A DNA stretch of 64,000 nt from Bernardetia sp042180575. Its GTDB lineage: Bacteria > Bacteroidota > Bacteroidia > Cytophagales > Bernardetiaceae. Location of the stretch: positions 2,914,001-2,978,000 of the forward strand of contig NZ_CP170094.1 of NCBI RefSeq assembly GCF_042180575.1, written 5' to 3'. Of the stretch, positions 34,205 to 43,407 are shown in pieces. Under the pieces are notes generated by a model. That model was not told the origin of the DNA. It saw only the letters and a list, made by a program, of their open reading frames with translations, and did not search any database. The stretch's first letter is position 1; every line of letters starts with the position of its first letter. A program made the position numbers and the translations under genes.

Positions 34205-34326
34205 TTTTTGTTCTCATTATATCTGTTACGAGGATATAATCCATGGTGTTTTTTTGGTAATCATTAATCTAATTTTAAATATCTTTATCGTTGCTTGTGT
34301 TCCATGAGCGACTTCATAATAAATTT

Positions 34327-34971
34327 ATGCAACATCAATATTTCATTTCTGCTATCGGAACTAATAGTGGAAAAACATTTATTAGTGCTATTTTGGTAGA
34401 AGCTCTAAAAGCTCATTATTGGAAACCTATTCAAGCAGGTTTGCCAAAAGATACTGACCAAGTAAAAGAATTAATTTCAAATAAAAAAAGTATTTTTTTA
34501 GAAGAACGTTTTTGTCTAACTGCACCTATGTCGCCACATGCTGCTGCAAAGATTGATAAAGTAGAAATAAACCTTTCAGATTTTGAATTACCAAAAGAAA
34601 GTAAGGATAAAAATCTCATTGTAGAAGGAGCAGGAGGTTTGTTTGTTCCTATTAATTACGGACAAAATGGCAAAGCAGATTATGTAATTGATTTAATTGA
34701 AAAACTAAATTTGCCTCTTATTTTGGTTTGTAATCTGTATTTGGGAAGCATAAATCACTCTATTTTGAGCCTAGAAGCTATTAAAAACCGAAATATAAAT
34801 CTGAAAGGAATTATTTTTAATGGAGAATCAAATTCCGAATCAGAACAAATTATTGAAGATTATATAATTCATAATCTAAACTCTAAAGTTCTGTTGAGAA
34901 TAAGACAAGAAAATGAAATTACAAAAGAGATTGTAAAAAAATATGCTGCTCAAATTGTTTTTAATTTATGA
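34327..34971 (+). CDS. bioD: ATP-dependent dethiobiotin synthetase
   Basis: A 214-residue BioD, which carboxylates and closes the ureido ring of 7,8-diaminononanoate in biotin synthesis. The P-loop is shortened as in other Bacteroidota (ISAIGTNSGKTF), the substrate Lys lies in YWKPIQAGLPKDTD, VEGAGGLFVPI is the conserved Mg/ATP segment, and NLYLGSINHSILSLEAI the dimer side. The ATG at 34327 is chosen over the TTG at 34291. No other bio gene is adjacent. Confidence 0.88.
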   Translation: MQHQYFISAIGTNSGKTFISAILVEALKAHYWKPIQAGLPKDTDQVKELISNKKSIFLEERFCLTAPMSPHAAAKIDKVEINLSDFELPKESKDKNLIVEGAGGLFVPINYGQNGKADYVIDLIEKLNLPLILVCNLYLGSINHSILSLEAIKNRNINLKGIIFNGESNSESEQIIEDYIIHNLNSKVLLRIRQENEITKEIVKKYAAQIVFNL

Positions 34972-35070
34972 TGGGGAATTGAAATTAAATAACATACTCA
35001 TTTAAAAACAACAAATTGTTGATATTCAGCGTGTTACATTCGTGATGTTTAATTTGTAATTGTTCCTATG
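34972..35070. repeat. Dispersed repeat, copy 2
   Basis: About 99 bp sharing GAAATTAAATAA, TACTCATT and TAATTGTTCC with copy 1 at 26646-26730. It has a central AACAACAAATTGTTG palindrome that copy 1 lacks. Confidence 0.5.
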
Positions 35071-35226
35071 GTATCTTTACTTTTTAGAAAAAAGTAATAT
35101 AATCAAAGACAAAACTTTACGTCTCCAAATACAATTATATTTTGCTGACTTTATAAATTGCTTTCCAGTAATTAGTTAAGATTAGCAATTTTTTTTTATT
35201 GCTTTTTTTTATTGCTTTTCAAGTCT

Positions 35227-35234
35227 TATCTTTG
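35227..35234 (+). promoter_or_regulatory. Putative -7 box (TATCTTTG) of lpdA
   Basis: Matches TAnnTTTG, 44 bp before the lpdA start, within a T-rich tract. Confidence 0.5.
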
Positions 35235-35278
35235 AAGTATATTCAACATTAAAAAACCTTAATCCAATCAATACATTT

Positions 35279-36670
35279 ATGGCAACTTATGATTTATTAG
35301 TAATCGGTTCAGGACCTGGAGGTTATGTAGCTGCAATTCGTGCTTCTCAACTCGGAATGAAAGTAGGTGTTATCGAAAAAGAATCTCTTGGTGGAATCTG
35401 TCTAAATTGGGGCTGTATTCCTACGAAAGCACTTTTGAAGTCAGCACAAGTATTCGAATATGTTCAACATGCAAAAGAATATGGCATTGAAGTAGGTGAT
35501 TCGAAAGTAAATTTTGGCGATATGATTGGTCGTAGCCGAAATGTAGCTGGTGGAATGAGCAAAGGAATTGAATTTTTATTCAAAAAGAATAAAATTGAAA
35601 AAATAATGGGTTTCGGAAAACTAGCTGGAAAAGGCAAAGTAGAAGTAACCAAAGAAGACGGCAAAAAAGAAACTTACGAAGCCAAAAACATAATTCTTGC
35701 AACAGGTGGACGTGCAAGAGAACTCCCAAACCTTCCTATTGATGGCAAAAAAATAATCGAATATCGTAAAGCCATGTCTTTAGAAAAACAACCTAAAAAA
35801 ATGGTGGTTGTAGGTTCTGGAGCTATCGGAGTAGAGTTTGCCTATCTTTATAATTCTATCGGAACAGAAGTAACTGTTGTAGAATTTATGGACAGAATTG
35901 TTCCTGTTGAAGATAAAGATGTTTCAAAAGAACTAGAAAGGCAATACAAGAAAAAAGGAATAAAAGTAATGACTTCTTCAGAAGTAACAAAAGTAGATAC
36001 ATCTGGAACAGGTTGCAAAGTAACTGTCAAAACCAAAAAAGGCGAAGAAATCATCGAATGTGATGTAGTTCTTTCGGCTGTTGGTGTAGCTACAAATTTA
36101 GAAGGAATTGGTCTTGAAAGCACAGGCGTAAAGACTGAAAAAGGAAAAGTAATCGTTGATGATTTCTACAAAACTTCGGTTGATGGAGTTTATGCGATTG
36201 GCGATATTGTACATGGTCCTGCTCTTGCACACGTAGCAAGTGCAGAAGGAATTATTTGTGTAGAGAAAATGGCAGGACATCATCCAGAGCCATTAAACTA
36301 CGGAAATATACCAGGATGTACATATTGTATTCCTGAAATTGCATCAGTTGGAATGACAGAAGAACAAGCAAAAGAAGCAGGTTATGAAGTCAAAGTTGGT
36401 AAATTTCCATTCTCTGCATCTGGAAAAGCAAGTGCAGCAGGTGCAAAAGAAGGTTTTGTAAAAGTAATCTTTGACGCAAAATATGGCGAATGGTTAGGCG
36501 CACACATGATAGGTGCAAATGTAACCGAAATGATTGCAGAAGCCGTAGTAGCAAGAAAATTAGAAACAACAGGAATGGAAATCGTAAAATCTGTCCATCC
36601 TCACCCAACCATGTCAGAAGCTGTGATGGAAGCAGCAGCAGCAGCGTATGGAGAAGTGATTCATATATAG
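35279..36670 (+). CDS. lpdA: Dihydrolipoyl dehydrogenase
   Basis: A 463-residue FAD disulfide reductase, the E3 component of 2-oxoacid dehydrogenase complexes and the glycine cleavage system. The FAD-binding GSGPGGYVAAIRAS is at the N-terminus, the redox disulfide is GGICLNWGCIPTKAL, the NAD-binding loop is VVGSGAIGVEFAYLY, VYAIGDIV closes the FAD domain, and the active-site His-Glu pair lies in SVHPHPTMSEAVMEAA. It is complete. It stands alone, so its E1/E2 partners are elsewhere. Confidence 0.93.
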   Translation: MATYDLLVIGSGPGGYVAAIRASQLGMKVGVIEKESLGGICLNWGCIPTKALLKSAQVFEYVQHAKEYGIEVGDSKVNFGDMIGRSRNVAGGMSKGIEFLFKKNKIEKIMGFGKLAGKGKVEVTKEDGKKETYEAKNIILATGGRARELPNLPIDGKKIIEYRKAMSLEKQPKKMVVVGSGAIGVEFAYLYNSIGTEVTVVEFMDRIVPVEDKDVSKELERQYKKKGIKVMTSSEVTKVDTSGTGCKVTVKTKKGEEIIECDVVLSAVGVATNLEGIGLESTGVKTEKGKVIVDDFYKTSVDGVYAIGDIVHGPALAHVASAEGIICVEKMAGHHPEPLNYGNIPGCTYCIPEIASVGMTEEQAKEAGYEVKVGKFPFSASGKASAAGAKEGFVKVIFDAKYGEWLGAHMIGANVTEMIAEAVVARKLETTGMEIVKSVHPHPTMSEAVMEAAAAAYGEVIHI

Positions 36671-36696
36671 AAATTTGAATTTCTGTGCTATATAGT

Positions 36697-36733
36697 AAAC
36701 CCTAAGAGTCTCTGAAGACCCTTAGGGTTTTTT
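36697..36733 (+). terminator. Terminator after lpdA
   Basis: AAACCCTAAG and CTTAGGGTTT arms followed by Ts. Its CCCTAAG / CTTAGGG arms recur in the terminator after aceB at 61980. Confidence 0.85.
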
Positions 36734-36866
36734 CATGCTTTTGATATTTTTTGTGTCTTTTTCAAAAAAATGAGATTGTAGAAATATGGAAACTCGTTAG
36801 AAATTTCATCTACTAGAAAAATGAAGTTCTAAAAATTCTATTTCTACCACTCAAAAACTACTGATT

Positions 36867-38633
36867 ATGAAAACTCAAAAACAAATTCTACTTCTCGCTT
36901 TTCTAGCTGCCTTTTTAGGTCTTTTTTCATCTTGTTCTAATCAAAAAACAGCTTCAAACAGTAATCTAATGACTGATTCTACTGTTTTGGCTATTTCTGA
37001 TAAAGATGAAGAAGTGATTGATGTTCCACTTACAAATATTCCCACGCCTATCTCACCAGAGGAAATAATAGAGGTAGAAAATGACATGGAATTAGATGAG
37101 AATATTGAACTAAAAATAGAAGATGTCGAAATAGAAATCGACAATATTGTAACTGATGTAACAGCGATAGAAGCTCCTAGAAAAGACGAATTAAAAAATA
37201 CCAACACCGAAAACTACCAAAAATTAGCAGAAAATAAATTTATTCAACCCAAAAATCAAGCTCTTTCTACTTTTTCGATTGATGTTGATAATGCTTCTTA
37301 TACTACTGCTCGTCGTTTTATTCAGTCCGGACAGCTCCCAAACCCTAATTCAGTTCGTATTGAAGAGTTTATAAATTACTTTGATTACGATTATCCACAA
37401 CCAAAAAACGATCTTCCTTTTTCTATAAATACAGAAATTTCGGTTGCGCCTTGGAATACAAAACACAAATTAGTTCATATCGGAATTCAAGGAAAAGAAT
37501 TGGATTACAAAAATTTATCGGCTTCTAATCTTGTCTTTTTGATTGATGCTTCGGGTTCGATGGAAGACCCAAACAAACTTCCTCTTTTACGTTCTTCTTT
37601 GAAAATGCTTTTGGGAGAAATGAATGAAAAAGACCGTATTTCGATTGTTGCTTATGCTGGTGCTGCTGGTTTGGTTTTGCCTTCTACTTCGGTAAAAGAA
37701 AAAGCTAAAATCTTGAATGCTTTAGAAAATGTTTCGGCAGGTGGAAGTACGGCAGGAGGAGCAGGAATAACGTTAGCTTACAAAATTGCACAAGAAAATT
37801 TTATCAAAAATGGAAATAATAGAGTGATTTTGTGTACTGATGGAGATTTTAATGTAGGTGTTAATTCGGCTGGCGACCTTGTAAAACTTATCGAAACAAA
37901 ACGAGATGATGATATTTTCTTGACTGTTTGTGGTTTTGGAATGGGAAATTATCAAGACCATCAAATGGAAGAGTTGAGTAATGCAGGAAATGGAAATTAT
38001 TTTTACATCGATAATATTCAAGAGGCAAAAAAAGTATTTGTTACGCAAATGAGAGCGACTTTATTTACGATTGCAAAAGATGTCAAGATTCAAATTGAAT
38101 TTAATCCTACAAAAGTAGCTGCTTACCGTCTTATCGGTTATGAAAACAGAATGCTCAAAAAAGAAGATTTTGATGATGACAAAAAAGATGCTGGAGAACT
38201 TGGCGCAGGACATACAGTAACAGCATTGTACGAAATTATTCCTGTTGGTGTAAAAAGTGAATTTTTGACTTCGGTAGATGATTTGCGTTATCAAAATAAC
38301 TCTAAAATAAGTACAAATTATACAGCTGTGGCTTCTTCTGATGAGCTTTTGAACTTAAAATTACGCTACAAAAAGCCTGATGAAACCAAAAGTAAATTGA
38401 TTGTAAGTCCATTAAAAGATGAAAATATAGCTTTATCCAAAACTTCGGATAATTTTCGTTTTTCGGCTGCTGTGGCAAGTTTTGGAATGATTTTGAGAAA
38501 TTCTGAATATAAATCAAATTCTTCGTATCAGCAAATAATAGAACTAGGAAAAAATGCAAAAGGAAAAGATACAGAAGGTTATAGAACTGAATTTTTGAAT
38601 TTGGTAGAAAGTTGTATGTTGATGAGTAAGTGA
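36867..38633 (+). CDS. VWA-domain lipoprotein (YfbK-like)
   Basis: A 588-residue lipoprotein; lipobox LFSSC with Cys near residue 23. After an acidic linker (about 45-105) comes the YfbK-type region: STFSIDVDNASYTTARRFI, the PNSVRIEEFINYFDYDYP segment, a von Willebrand factor A domain with an intact metal site (FLIDASGSME, about residue 220) and CTDGDFNVG, and a C-terminal DUF3520-like domain (GHTVTALYEIIPVG to the end). Such proteins are thought to present protein-binding surfaces in the cell envelope; the partner is unknown. Confidence 0.85.
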   Translation: MKTQKQILLLAFLAAFLGLFSSCSNQKTASNSNLMTDSTVLAISDKDEEVIDVPLTNIPTPISPEEIIEVENDMELDENIELKIEDVEIEIDNIVTDVTAIEAPRKDELKNTNTENYQKLAENKFIQPKNQALSTFSIDVDNASYTTARRFIQSGQLPNPNSVRIEEFINYFDYDYPQPKNDLPFSINTEISVAPWNTKHKLVHIGIQGKELDYKNLSASNLVFLIDASGSMEDPNKLPLLRSSLKMLLGEMNEKDRISIVAYAGAAGLVLPSTSVKEKAKILNALENVSAGGSTAGGAGITLAYKIAQENFIKNGNNRVILCTDGDFNVGVNSAGDLVKLIETKRDDDIFLTVCGFGMGNYQDHQMEELSNAGNGNYFYIDNIQEAKKVFVTQMRATLFTIAKDVKIQIEFNPTKVAAYRLIGYENRMLKKEDFDDDKKDAGELGAGHTVTALYEIIPVGVKSEFLTSVDDLRYQNNSKISTNYTAVASSDELLNLKLRYKKPDETKSKLIVSPLKDENIALSKTSDNFRFSAAVASFGMILRNSEYKSNSSYQQIIELGKNAKGKDTEGYRTEFLNLVESCMLMSK

Positions 38634-38738
38634 TTTTTTAGCCTTTGCTGTTATACATTCTGTTTTTTTACGTACTAATTTTATACAACTCTCGTTTTAG
38701 AGTTCAAAATAACTTATTTCAATTTAAAAAAAATGATT

Positions 38739-39801
38739 ATGAAAAAGCTACTTTTTGTTTTCCTACTGTTCTTTTATACTACTTCTAGCTTTTCACAAGG
38801 CTTTGAAGACGAACCAAACTCTGAGTTTGGAAACTCAAAAGAAGAACTCATTTATTCAGACCAAACCATTTCACAACTCAAATATATTGTAGATTCTTTG
38901 AATTTGAAATATGCTATTTGTGATTTGAATAAAACATATTTGAGTAATTATCAAGCAAAAGCAAACTTTGTAACTGTAGAGAGAGGAAACTTTGAAAAAA
39001 TGAAACAAGATATGGATTCAAATATTTCGTATTCCGATTTTATCAAAAAATATGCTGCAAAAGAGGGTTTATTGGTAAAATATAGCTACAAAGATTATCA
39101 AGATAATGATAGAATCAAATTTGCTACAATGGGCTTAGGAGAAGAACGAACCAATAGTATTGTTTTTGAAGAAGAACTAGAGAATTATGAAGGCGAAAAT
39201 CTAAAAAATAGAAAATGGATTTATAAACACTATTCAAAAACGGATTATGACAAAGAAAGTATTTCTGCATTTTATATCGTAAATACTAATGGAGCAGTTC
39301 CGCTCAAAGAAAAATATGCCAAAATGATTCAGTATGCCGATTGTATGGTTGATACAACAGAGCAGATTTTTTATGACAAAGCGTATGAAAGTGGCGTTCG
39401 TTATAATAATACAGGCAATTCGAAGGTAGAAGAGTTTTTAGAATATATAGCTAAAGAAACAAACGAACCAAAGTATGAAGACTACGAAGATTATAAAGAT
39501 TTTTATAAAATGGATAGTATTTGGTCTTCTTTATTAGTAGAAAATATTAAAAAACTAAGAAGTAAAGATTCAAAATTTGATAATTTATTGACAGAAGCTG
39601 TTGAGGAAGCCAAAAAAGAGGGAGGTTCGAATGAGGATTTTGAATATTATGTAGGAAAATATCATTCTAAAGCAGCCGAACTAGAATTGAAACGAGGTCG
39701 TAGAGTAATTGGTGGTTGTAGTCAAGATTTATCGCCTCGTTATCACGCTTTGAGTATTGCCAAACTTTCTGCCGAAACTGTCAAGTGGGATATTTTCTTA
39801 C
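38739..39801 (+). pseudogene. Secreted protein gene interrupted by ISAs1 (5' part)
   Basis: Signal peptide (MKKLLFVFLLFFYTTSSFSQ) followed by a hydrophilic, Lys/Glu/Tyr-rich region of unknown family. The frame runs to ...KWDIFL and then enters the IS, where it stops after PD. Removing the IS and one copy of the 9-bp target duplication restores a continuous frame of about 496 codons: KWDIFL joins RAHLDIMNDRFERASDG at 40987. The ATG at 38739 is preferred over 38733 because the truncated paralogue at 41556 starts at the same point. Confidence 0.85.
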
Positions 39802-40977
39802 CAGACTAAACGCACTATAAAATTAATAAAAAAGAGTTAATTTTCGTTCTCACTTTTAATTTTTTCTCTTTTATGGTCAGTTTAAGCTCTTATTTATCAG
39901 AAGTTCCTGATTTTCGTAGGCAAAATAAAAATTACTTGCACAATTTGCAGGATATTTTGCTTTTAAGTGTATGTGCTATTTTTCATGGTGCAGATGGTTA
40001 TGAAGAAATAGCCGATTTTGGTATTGAGAAAAAGGAATTTTTACAAAATTTTCTACGTTTGCCTAACGGAATTCCTTCCCATGATACTATACGTAGAGTT
40101 TTTTTACACTTAGATAGTGCTTTTTTTAATAGTTGTTTTATGGATTGGATTTCAGCTTGCATTAAAGATTTAGGTTTACCTTATCAGCAAATTAGTGTGG
40201 ATGGAAAAGCTCTTCGGGGTAGTAAAACGGGGATTTATTTAGTTAGTGCTGTTGCTAGTGAACTAGGTTTGAGTTTAGGACAGGTTCAAGTAGAAGAAAA
40301 AAGTAATGAAATTACGGCTATTCCAGCTCTTTTAGGAATGCTTTATTTGAAAGGATATGTTGTTTCTTTAGATGCTATGGGAACACAACAAGCGATTGCT
40401 CAACAGATTATAGAGAAAGAAGGAGATTATTTTTTAGCCCTAAAAGGAAACCAAAAACATCTTTTAGAGCAAACAGAGCTTACTTTTAAAGTAGAAAAGG
40501 CTGATGATATATTTGAGACACAAGATTGGTCAGCAAGTGCTAATCAAGTAGTAGAATATAAAGTAGAGGTAAGTTCAAACTGTAAATGGATAGAAAATCT
40601 AGCTAATTGGTTAGGTTTAGTAACTTTAATAAAATTAACTACAAATAGCTCATTACGAGGAGAACATATACGCTATTATATCTCAAGTATTAAAAATTTG
40701 AGTGCAAAACAAGCCTATAAATTAGCTAGAGGGCATTGGGCAATAGAAAATAAATTACATTGGCAACTAGACGTTATTTTAAAAGAAGACGAAAAAAGAA
40801 ACCGAAAAGACAATTCAGTTCATAATTTAGCACTAGTCAGAAAAATAATACTAAATGCTGCTAAAATGTATGAAACTAAACTTAGCACTAAAAAAATGAT
40901 GAATAAAATTAATTGGAATACAAGCTATGCTGAACAACTTTTTACCAAAATGTTCATTTAATAGTGCGTTTAGTCTG
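39802..40977 (+). mobile_element. ISAs1-family insertion sequence, 1176 bp
   Basis: Terminal inverted repeats CAGACTAAACGCACTAT at 39802-39818 and its complement at 40961-40977 are perfect over 17 bp. TTTTCTTAC flanks both sides (39793-39801 and 40978-40986), a 9-bp target duplication typical of ISAs1. The single transposase gene is intact, so the insertion looks recent. Confidence 0.93.
39873..40961 (+). CDS. ISAs1-family transposase
   Basis: A 362-residue transposase with the ISAs1 (H-repeat) pattern. The N-terminal associated domain runs from MVSLSSYLSEVPDFRR to SHDTIRRVFLHLD. The catalytic DDE residues are Asp in ISVDGKALRGSK, Asp in VVSLDAMGTQQAIAQQI and Glu in GHWAIENKLHWQLDVILKED. It ends where the right terminal repeat begins and appears functional. 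Confidence 0.92.
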   Translation: MVSLSSYLSEVPDFRRQNKNYLHNLQDILLLSVCAIFHGADGYEEIADFGIEKKEFLQNFLRLPNGIPSHDTIRRVFLHLDSAFFNSCFMDWISACIKDLGLPYQQISVDGKALRGSKTGIYLVSAVASELGLSLGQVQVEEKSNEITAIPALLGMLYLKGYVVSLDAMGTQQAIAQQIIEKEGDYFLALKGNQKHLLEQTELTFKVEKADDIFETQDWSASANQVVEYKVEVSSNCKWIENLANWLGLVTLIKLTTNSSLRGEHIRYYISSIKNLSAKQAYKLARGHWAIENKLHWQLDVILKEDEKRNRKDNSVHNLALVRKIILNAAKMYETKLSTKKMMNKINWNTSYAEQLFTKMFI

Positions 40978-40986
40978 TTTTCTTAC

Positions 40987-41414
40987 GAGCGCATTTGGAT
41001 ATTATGAATGATAGATTTGAGAGAGCATCAGATGGAAGTTATGCGTGGGAAAGGCGACAAACGTATATCAAAGAATTAGAAGTGCTGGATATTAATGTTT
41101 TGGATTTACTTTTAGGAATTACATTGAGAACAGAGAATCCTAGTCAGAATCATTATTATGGAAGTATGAGCCGAATAGGAAGAGCATTAGCCGAAACACA
41201 AAACCCTGATAAGCTAGAAACCAAAATGTTAGATATGATTGCAGATAATGAATTAGATACATATAATAGAATCTTAATTTATTACCTTTTCACTCATTAT
41301 AATTACAATTTAAAAGATAAAAATAGAATAAGTACGAATGAGAAAAAATTAGAAGAAGCAATCAAAAAACTCCCAAAAGATATTTATAAAAAAATACAGG
41401 AAGATAAAAAATAA
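40987..41414 (+). pseudogene. Secreted protein gene interrupted by ISAs1 (3' part)
   Basis: Continuation of the gene that starts at 38739. Immediately after the target duplication the frame reads RAHLDIMNDRFERASDGSYAWERRQTYIKEL and runs to a stop at 41414. The Met at 40995 is internal to the original protein and not a natural start. The end is a Lys-rich helical tail (KLPKDIYKKIQEDKK). Confidence 0.85.
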
Positions 41415-41494
41415 ACTTTGACCTTTCTGAAACAATGTCAAACAGTATTTTCTTTAGCCTTTTCATACGGATATATTCCATTTTTTCGACGTAC

Positions 41495-41502
41495 TAATTT
41501 TG
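41495..41502 (+). promoter_or_regulatory. Putative -7 box (TAATTTTG) of the truncated paralogue
   Basis: Fits TAnnTTTG. The surrounding block (ACGTACTAATTTT to GAACTCTCGTTTTAGAGTT) also occurs upstream of the 38739 gene at about 38670-38705, so the promoter region was duplicated with the gene. Confidence 0.45.
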
Positions 41503-41555
41503 TAGAACTCTCGTTTTAGAGTTGATAAATTATTTCGTTTCTAAAAAAATCAATT

Positions 41556-41681
41556 ATGAAAAGGCTATTTCTTTTATTCTTATTTTTCCCCTCTATTACC
41601 TCTGCCTTTGCTCAAGATTTTGAGGAAAAATCACTACTGTATTCAGATACTACTATTTCAAAACTCAACTACATTGTGTAG
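41556..41681 (+). pseudogene. Truncated paralogue of the 38739 gene (41 codons)
   Basis: MKRLFLLFLFFPSITSAFAQ is a signal peptide, followed by EKSLLYSDTTISKLNYIV and a stop. The second half matches EELIYSDQTISQLKYIV of the 38739 gene. Homology ends at the ATTGT just before GTTAATCGCA (41682), where foreign sequence starts. The rest of the gene is gone. Confidence 0.8.
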
Positions 41682-41874
41682 GTTAATCGCATCTAATTTG
41701 GGCGTTTTTTTGATTTTACTTACTTTTAAAAATTAAAAAAAGAAATCATAGTGTACTTGTAGATCAAAAGGCTTGCCTTTAAACTACTAATTTCAAAATT
41801 AGAATTTATGAATAATTCAGAGGGTATATAAAAACTATTTTACACAAAAACCTTCGTTTTTTGGTGCGATTAAC
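41682..41874. repeat. Inverted repeat at the left end of the decayed IS630
   Basis: GTTAATCGCA (41682-41691) and TGCGATTAAC (41865-41874) bracket about 170 bp of non-coding DNA between the truncated gene and the transposase remnant. It may be the terminal and subterminal repeat of the decayed IS. Confidence 0.5.
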
Positions 41875-42957
41875 ATTGGAAAATTCTTTAACAAAAGGGT
41901 CAATAAAAGTTCGGAAGCAAACAAGGCTTAAAGGTTTACTTTATCTGAATGAAGGTAAAAGTTACCAAGAAGTCAGTACTCTACTAGGAATAAATTATGC
42001 AACTGTATCCTCTTGGGGACGCTCTTATAAATCAGATGGACTCAGCAATTCCCAATGTGAATTAAATTAGCAATAAAATGTCTTTTTAAGATTTAATAAT
42101 CTTAAAAAAGAGCTTTAAACTCTCTTAAATGTTGATTTTTTTAGCTAAAAAAAGAGCAAACTATCATTTTAAAATGGAAATCGTGTTACATTGGGAATTG
42201 CTGAGATGGACTTACTTTTTTAGATGAACGCCTAAGAAGTGATAGTCCTATTAAATTTGATGGTGAAGCAAGAGCAAAAATAACAGCTTTAGTGTGTAGT
42301 GATGCTCTTGAAGGGTATTCTCAATGGTCTTTACGTTTATTAGCAGACCGTGTAGTTGAGTTGCAATTAGTTGAATATATTTCTTATTCCTATGGATAAT
42401 GGATAGGATTAATACTAAAAAAAACGAATTACAGCCCCATAAAAAAAGACAATGGTGCATTAGGAGCTTGACAGCAGAGTTTTTATGTCGGATGGAGATA
42501 ATTCTTCGATTATATCTTTTGCATTACAATTCACTTGTTCCAGTCATTTGTTTTGATGAGCATCCTTGCTTTTTAATAGGCGATACGGTTATTGTCTGCT
42601 ACTTATCCAAATGCAGAAAAAATTTGTGTGGTTTTAGATAACCTTAATACACATACACCGAATTCATTTTATGAAGTATTTGATGCACAAACAGCTCAAA
42701 ATTTAACACAAAGATTTGAATTTATTTATCACCAAAATCTGCTATTTAGTTAAATATGGTAGAGATAGAATTTTCTGCTTTATCAAGACAATGTTGTAAA
42801 AAGAAGAATTTCTTCAATCAATCAACTTACAAAAGAAGTAATGAGTTATTTTGAACAACGAATGGAAAATAAAATTTTGATAAATTGGCAATTCTCTTGT
42901 GAAATAGCTAGAAACAAGCTAAATACACATTATGAAAAGGTCAATAGGAAGAAATGA
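41861..42957 (+). pseudogene. Decayed IS630-type transposase
   Basis: Fragments of one transposase in successive frames. The helix-turn-helix part is KTRLKGLLYLNEGKSYQEVST-like (GINYATVSSWGRSYKSDGL). After removal of an inserted MITE it continues TFLDERLRSDSPIKFDG, ARAKITALVCSDALEGYSQW and SLRLLADRVVELQLVEYIS. Then come KNELQPHKKRQWCI, VPVICFDEHPCFLIGDTV (first Asp), VVLDNLNTHTPNSFYEV (second Asp), NMVEIEFSALSRQC (Glu) and INWQFSCEIARNKLNTHY. Several stops, frameshifts and a deletion of perhaps 80-90 residues after the first Asp show it is dead. It belongs to a different IS630 subgroup from the element at 28298. Confidence 0.88.
42043..42203. mobile_element. 161-bp MITE inserted in the IS630 remnant
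   Basis: Perfect 16-bp terminal inverted repeats CAGCAATTCCCAATGT, flanked by a 9-bp direct repeat AGATGGACT (42034-42042 and 42204-42212). Deleting it with one repeat copy restores the transposase frame (KSDGL to TFLDERLRS). The interior has a hairpin (AAGATT / AATCTT) and no ORF. The CAG start and 9-bp duplication are what an ISAs1-type transposase makes. Confidence 0.9.
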
Positions 42958-43407
42958 TATTTTAATGTATATTTCTTCTTACGTATTGCTTAGTGATAAT
43001 ACAATTATTTTTCATACTAAATTTGCAGTTCCTGATATGAGAAATAGTATGTTTGGAGGGTTATATATTCCTTCCATAATATGGGATTGTGATTAAAAAA
43101 AATAAAAGAGTTTGAGCCTCAAGAAGAAGGAATGTGGCGTGATCCTTTATACATATTATGTAAATAAGCGTATGAATGATACAAGGAAAGTATTAGAACA
43201 CGGAAAAATTCTTATTTATCCTCAAATAGTAAGGTAAAACATTCCTACCAAACAAAAAATTGCTTCAGTAGCAGTTGTGAGCATCCCCACCAATAACAAA
43301 AAGACATATCATACTACAATACCACTAAAATTTTGTTTGGTTATTACTTTGTTATTGTTTTTGAAACAGAATTTGATTATTATGCACACTCAAATACTAT
43401 TCAATTT
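42958..43407 (+). pseudogene. Decayed coding region of unknown family
   Basis: No intact ORF, but conceptual translation in shifting frames gives protein-like segments: LLSDNTIIFHTKFAVPDMRN, MFGGLYIPSIIWDCD, KEFEPQEEGMWRDPLYI, NDTRKVLEHGKILIYPQIV and NIPTKQKIASVAVVSIPTNN. I cannot name the family. It sits between the dead transposase and the TPR gene and may be another casualty of the insertions. Confidence 0.4.

Noticed and set aside
42399..42641. 80-residue ORF as a separate gene
   Set aside because: It is a fragment of the decayed IS630 transposase, with the VICFDEHPCFLIGD catalytic segment.
43333..43407. TTG start extending the TPR protein by 25 residues
   Set aside because: The added residues are not helical repeat sequence and belong to the decayed region; the ATG at 43408 begins the first helix.
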